Assembly (NCBI GenBank): GCA_947463975.1
Contig: CANHUW010000061.1
Span: forward strand, 1 to 8,850
Length of the DNA stretch: 8,850 nt
From: Bacteroidota bacterium
GTDB taxonomy: Bacteria > Bacteroidota > Bacteroidia > Chitinophagales > Chitinophagaceae
Direction: 5' to 3'
Shown here: positions 6,244 through 8,850 of the stretch, piece by piece
How the letters are laid out: each line of letters begins with the position of its first letter
Position numbering within the stretch: the stretch's first letter is position 1
The notes under the pieces: generated by a model
Told to the model about the DNA's origin: nothing
The model's input: the letters and a program-made list of their open reading frames with translations, nothing else
Database searches by the model: none
Program-made: the position numbers and the translations under genes

Positions 6244-8850
6244 TTATTTAATTACTTGTACTTCTTTAAATTTATTAATAGGTGTTGCTTCTACTAATTT
6301 TCTAAATTCAGCCCAATCTTTTTCAAAGAAGGCATTTACTTTAGCAGCTACTCCATCAGCAGCAACTACTGCAGCAGCAATTGCTGCACTTTCTTGTTCA
6401 CCAGGAAGTGTATTCTTACCCATAATCAACATACTAGCATTTCTAATAATGCCAATTGGAGTGATTACTGGCACAGTACCATAACCTTGTTTTTCTTGAC
6501 GCTTACCCATCATAAACTCTCTTAAACCTTTTACTTTTTCAGTAATAACCTTATGTGTTTTATTTAAAGTATCAACGCCTTTGTCTTTTTTATCCTTCCA
6601 CTCTGTTTTTAATGCAGCCAAAACAGATTCAGCATCTTGAATTAAATCCAAAGCAGCATTGTATTTATCATTCACAGGTTGTAATTTTTCTAAAGCCGCA
6701 TCTTGAGCTAATAATAATGCTGTTCTATTACTCAATCTTGGATCGTCTTTTACTTCTACCCAAACTGAATCTGTATTAGCACCTGCAGTTACTACTAATT
6801 TATACTTGCCAGCCACTACTTCTCTTCCAGTAAATTCTTTATCGTCTTCATTACCAGCTGCACCTCCTTCTTCATCAAAGAATCTTCTTCCTCCGCCACC
6901 GCCAGTTTTTGGTGCACCAGCCGCACGCTTGCCTTTTTGTTCAAAGCCCCAATAGTTTCTATTCAATCCAGAGTCTACTTTGAAATTTAAATTACGAATT
7001 ACTTGATCATTGATATCTTTCACTTGCACTTTCACTTTCTTAGTACTATCTGTAACATTTATTGAAATAGGTAAACCTGTTGGCTTATTTGGCGCATCCC
7101 ACATGCCCCATGTACTCCACTCGTATGGAGAATTTTTGATAGATAAATTGTGAATAGCATTTGGCACACTCACAAAGAATTTATTTTGCTCCCCTTTTGA
7201 AGCAGCTAATTTTCTTAATGGTCTAATATCATCTAAAACCCATAAACTTCTACCAAATGTAGCAATCGCTAAATCTGCTTCTCTATCTTGGATAGCGAAA
7301 TCATAAGTTGATACTGAAGGATAACCATTCTTCCATTGTTGGTAACTTACGCCATTATCTAAGCTTACATAAAAACCTTGCTCTGTACCTACAAAAATTA
7401 AATTAGGCTCTACTGGATCTTGTAAAACAGTTAATGCATAACCATTTACTTTTTTAGCATCCACCATATTTGTCCAAGTCTTTCCGCCATCTGTAGATCT
7501 AAATATGTAAGGAGCAAAATCACCTTGTCTGTAATTATTCGCTACTACAAAAACTTCATTTGCGTTATTACTAGAAGTTCTTATTTGAGGAATCCAAGCG
7601 CCTTTTGGTAAACCTATAATATTCGCGGTTAAATCTGTCCATGTTGCACCTCCGTTAGAAGTAACTTGAACTTTACCATCATCAGTTCCAATATAAATCA
7701 AGTCTTTTTGAACCGCACTTGGTGCAATACAAATAATCGTACAATGATTTTCAGCACCAGTAATATCAATACTTAATCCACCATTATCTCTTTGATCAAT
7801 TTTAGCACTATCATTCGTGGTTAAATCTGTAGAGATAATTTTCCATGATGCTCCCTTATTAGCACTCTTATGTAAAAACTGAGAACCAAAATAAATTGTT
7901 TTCTTGTCAAACGGATCTTGTGCAATAGCAGCATTCCAGTTAAAACGTAATAAAGTTTTTGCATCTGGCGCAGGAGGTTTGATGAAAGAAGACTCACCAG
8001 TTTGTGTATTATATCTACCTACATTTCCACCTTGGCTCATTGCATATACCCAATTAGCATCTTCTGCGTCTGGCATAACATCAAATCCATCACCACCCCA
8101 TAAATTATCCCAATCAAAATTACGAATACCACCTTGCACTGTTGTATATGCTGGACCTCTCCAAGAACCATTGTCTTGCATACCACCCATTACATGGTAA
8201 GGAATTTCGTTGTCTACACTAATATGATAAAATTGTCCTACTGGAATTTTCTCATCAAACATCCAAGTTTTTCCACCATCGCGAGTGATACCAATACCAC
8301 CATCGTTTCCATCTACAATAAATTTATTGTCTGTTGGGTGTATCCAAAATGCATGGTGATCTGGGTGAATACCACTGTAAGGAATAATTGTTTCAAAACT
8401 CTTACCACCATCTATGCTTTTTTGTACCGTTTGACTGATGTACCACAAAGTGTTTTCATTCAAAGGATCACAATAAATGTCTTGGAAATAGAATGGACGA
8501 TTGTCTACGATTGACTTTTGACCGTTCACCATTTTCCAAGAATAGCCTCCATCATCACTCTTATACAAACCACTTTTGGTAGATTCAATTAAAGCATACA
8601 CTCTATTTGGATTAGATCTACTAATGGTAATTCCTATTCTACCTAAATTACCTTCTGGTAAGCCATGCTCTTTACCTAATTTGATGAAATTTTTACCACC
8701 ATCGATCGTCATATACAATCCACTTCCCTTTCCACCACTTTCTAAATGATATGGATTTCTATAATGATGCCACATCGCAACAAATAATTTATTAGGATTG
8801 GTTGGATCCATGATCATATCACCAGGACCAGATGTGTCGTTGGTATATAA
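6244..8850 (-). CDS. Sortilin/VPS10-like Asp-box propeller protein, 5' end beyond the window
   Basis: The frame is open to the right edge and 868 residues are visible, beginning LYTNDTSGPGD. Alignment with its neighbour places this near residue 199, so about 200 residues including the expected signal peptide are missing; the internal ATG at 8817 is not a real start. Eight Asp-box motifs are seen, among them KSDDGGYSW (97-105), ITRDGGKTW (188-196), RSTDGGKTW (451-459) and VSLDNGVSY (495-503). Then come a propeller end (FGRSLWVLDD), a beta-sandwich (about 590-700) interrupted by a Gly/Arg/Asp/Glu-rich insert (649-676), and a helical C-terminal domain. Residues shared with the downstream paralogue include ESGG-GSG, a DHH motif (164-166), QDN (225-227), GASW...DLTT, GDFAPYI-like segments and GTE-G-YVS. 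The function is unknown. Export is expected from the paralogue but cannot be seen here. It is likely transcribed ahead of the downstream copy, with a terminator between. Confidence 0.93.
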   Translation of the reverse strand, partial: LYTNDTSGPGDMIMDPTNPNKLFVAMWHHYRNPYHLESGGKGSGLYMTIDGGKNFIKLGKEHGLPEGNLGRIGITISRSNPNRVYALIESTKSGLYKSDDGGYSWKMVNGQKSIVDNRPFYFQDIYCDPLNENTLWYISQTVQKSIDGGKSFETIIPYSGIHPDHHAFWIHPTDNKFIVDGNDGGIGITRDGGKTWMFDEKIPVGQFYHISVDNEIPYHVMGGMQDNGSWRGPAYTTVQGGIRNFDWDNLWGGDGFDVMPDAEDANWVYAMSQGGNVGRYNTQTGESSFIKPPAPDAKTLLRFNWNAAIAQDPFDKKTIYFGSQFLHKSANKGASWKIISTDLTTNDSAKIDQRDNGGLSIDITGAENHCTIICIAPSAVQKDLIYIGTDDGKVQVTSNGGATWTDLTANIIGLPKGAWIPQIRTSSNNANEVFVVANNYRQGDFAPYIFRSTDGGKTWTNMVDAKKVNGYALTVLQDPVEPNLIFVGTEQGFYVSLDNGVSYQQWKNGYPSVSTYDFAIQDREADLAIATFGRSLWVLDDIRPLRKLAASKGEQNKFFVSVPNAIHNLSIKNSPYEWSTWGMWDAPNKPTGLPISINVTDSTKKVKVQVKDINDQVIRNLNFKVDSGLNRNYWGFEQKGKRAAGAPKTGGGGGRRFFDEEGGAAGNEDDKEFTGREVVAGKYKLVVTAGANTDSVWVEVKDDPRLSNRTALLLAQDAALEKLQPVNDKYNAALDLIQDAESVLAALKTEWKDKKDKGVDTLNKTHKVITEKVKGLREFMMGKRQEKQGYGTVPVITPIGIIRNASMLIMGKNTLPGEQESAAIAAAVVAADGVAAKVNAFFEKDWAEFRKLVEATPINKFKEVQVIK
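7342..8712 (-). repeat. Eight visible Asp-box protein repeats in the upstream propeller gene
   Basis: Nine-residue Asp-box motifs begin at visible residues 47, 97, 144, 188, 328, 396, 451 and 495. They occupy the same relative places as boxes four to seven and eight to eleven of the neighbour, with the same long gap (here about 140 residues) between the fourth and fifth. Some boxes are degenerate, such as KSANKGASW and VTSNGGATW, where the Asp is replaced. Boxes one to three of the family would lie beyond the right edge. Confidence 0.78.

Noticed and set aside
7904..8514. Plus-strand open frames of 98 and 126 codons opposite the upstream propeller gene
   Set aside because: They are shadows of the minus-strand coding sequence, with Cys/Pro/His-rich nonsense composition and no family resemblance.
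4097..8712. Dispersed CCACCATC-like strings suggesting a DNA repeat or array
   Set aside because: They coincide with Asp-Gly-Gly codons of the Asp boxes, with irregular spacing and varied flanks, so they are coding repeats and not a CRISPR or mobile repeat.
3071..8850. Classifying the propeller proteins as sialidases or other glycoside hydrolases
   Set aside because: Asp boxes occur in many unrelated propellers, and I cannot see sialidase Arg-triad motifs (such as a FRIP box) or a convincing catalytic set.

Overview
The window looks like chromosomal DNA from a low-GC member of the Bacteroidota, most likely the Chitinophagaceae (a Sediminibacterium-like genome would fit, but the family-level call is an inference). 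The evidence is the AT-rich codon use, the absence of convincing Shine-Dalgarno sequences before the starts, the Bacteroidota-style exported proteins, and the type of large exported Asp-box propeller proteins. No mobile element, CRISPR array, tRNA or rRNA was seen.

Layout. On the plus strand, a glutamine-dependent NAD+ synthetase gene (nadE, 67-1749) is followed after 20 bases by a gene for an exported exo-beta-N-acetylmuramidase of the NamZ/DUF1343 family (1770-2954). These two may share a transcript. They converge on a minus-strand pair of large paralogous genes. Both encode exported or probably exported proteins with sortilin/VPS10-like Asp-box (BNR) beta-propeller repeats, a small beta-sandwich and a helical C-terminus. 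The downstream copy (3071-6193) is complete. The upstream copy (6244-8850) runs off the right edge and lacks roughly its first 200 codons.

Three hairpins punctuate the region. A perfect 17-bp inverted repeat with A and T tracts (3030-3071) lies between the convergent pairs and looks like a bidirectional terminator. A second, T-tract-less hairpin (2968-2996) sits just after namZ. A 12-bp stem closed by a UUCG tetraloop on the minus strand (6211-6238) separates the two propeller genes, so they may be only partly co-transcribed.

How the genes work together. NadE is cytoplasmic cofactor synthesis, and NamZ is cell-wall (peptidoglycan) turnover outside the cytoplasm. The two propeller proteins have no established function; such proteins are often labelled 'glycosyl hydrolase' only because of the Asp-box repeats. 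No shared pathway across the four genes is visible. The part that most deserves attention is the tandem propeller pair, which keeps a set of non-structural conserved residues (Asp-His-His, Asp-Gly-Gly and Gln-Asp-Asn) in matching positions. I see no clear evidence of an undescribed multi-gene system.
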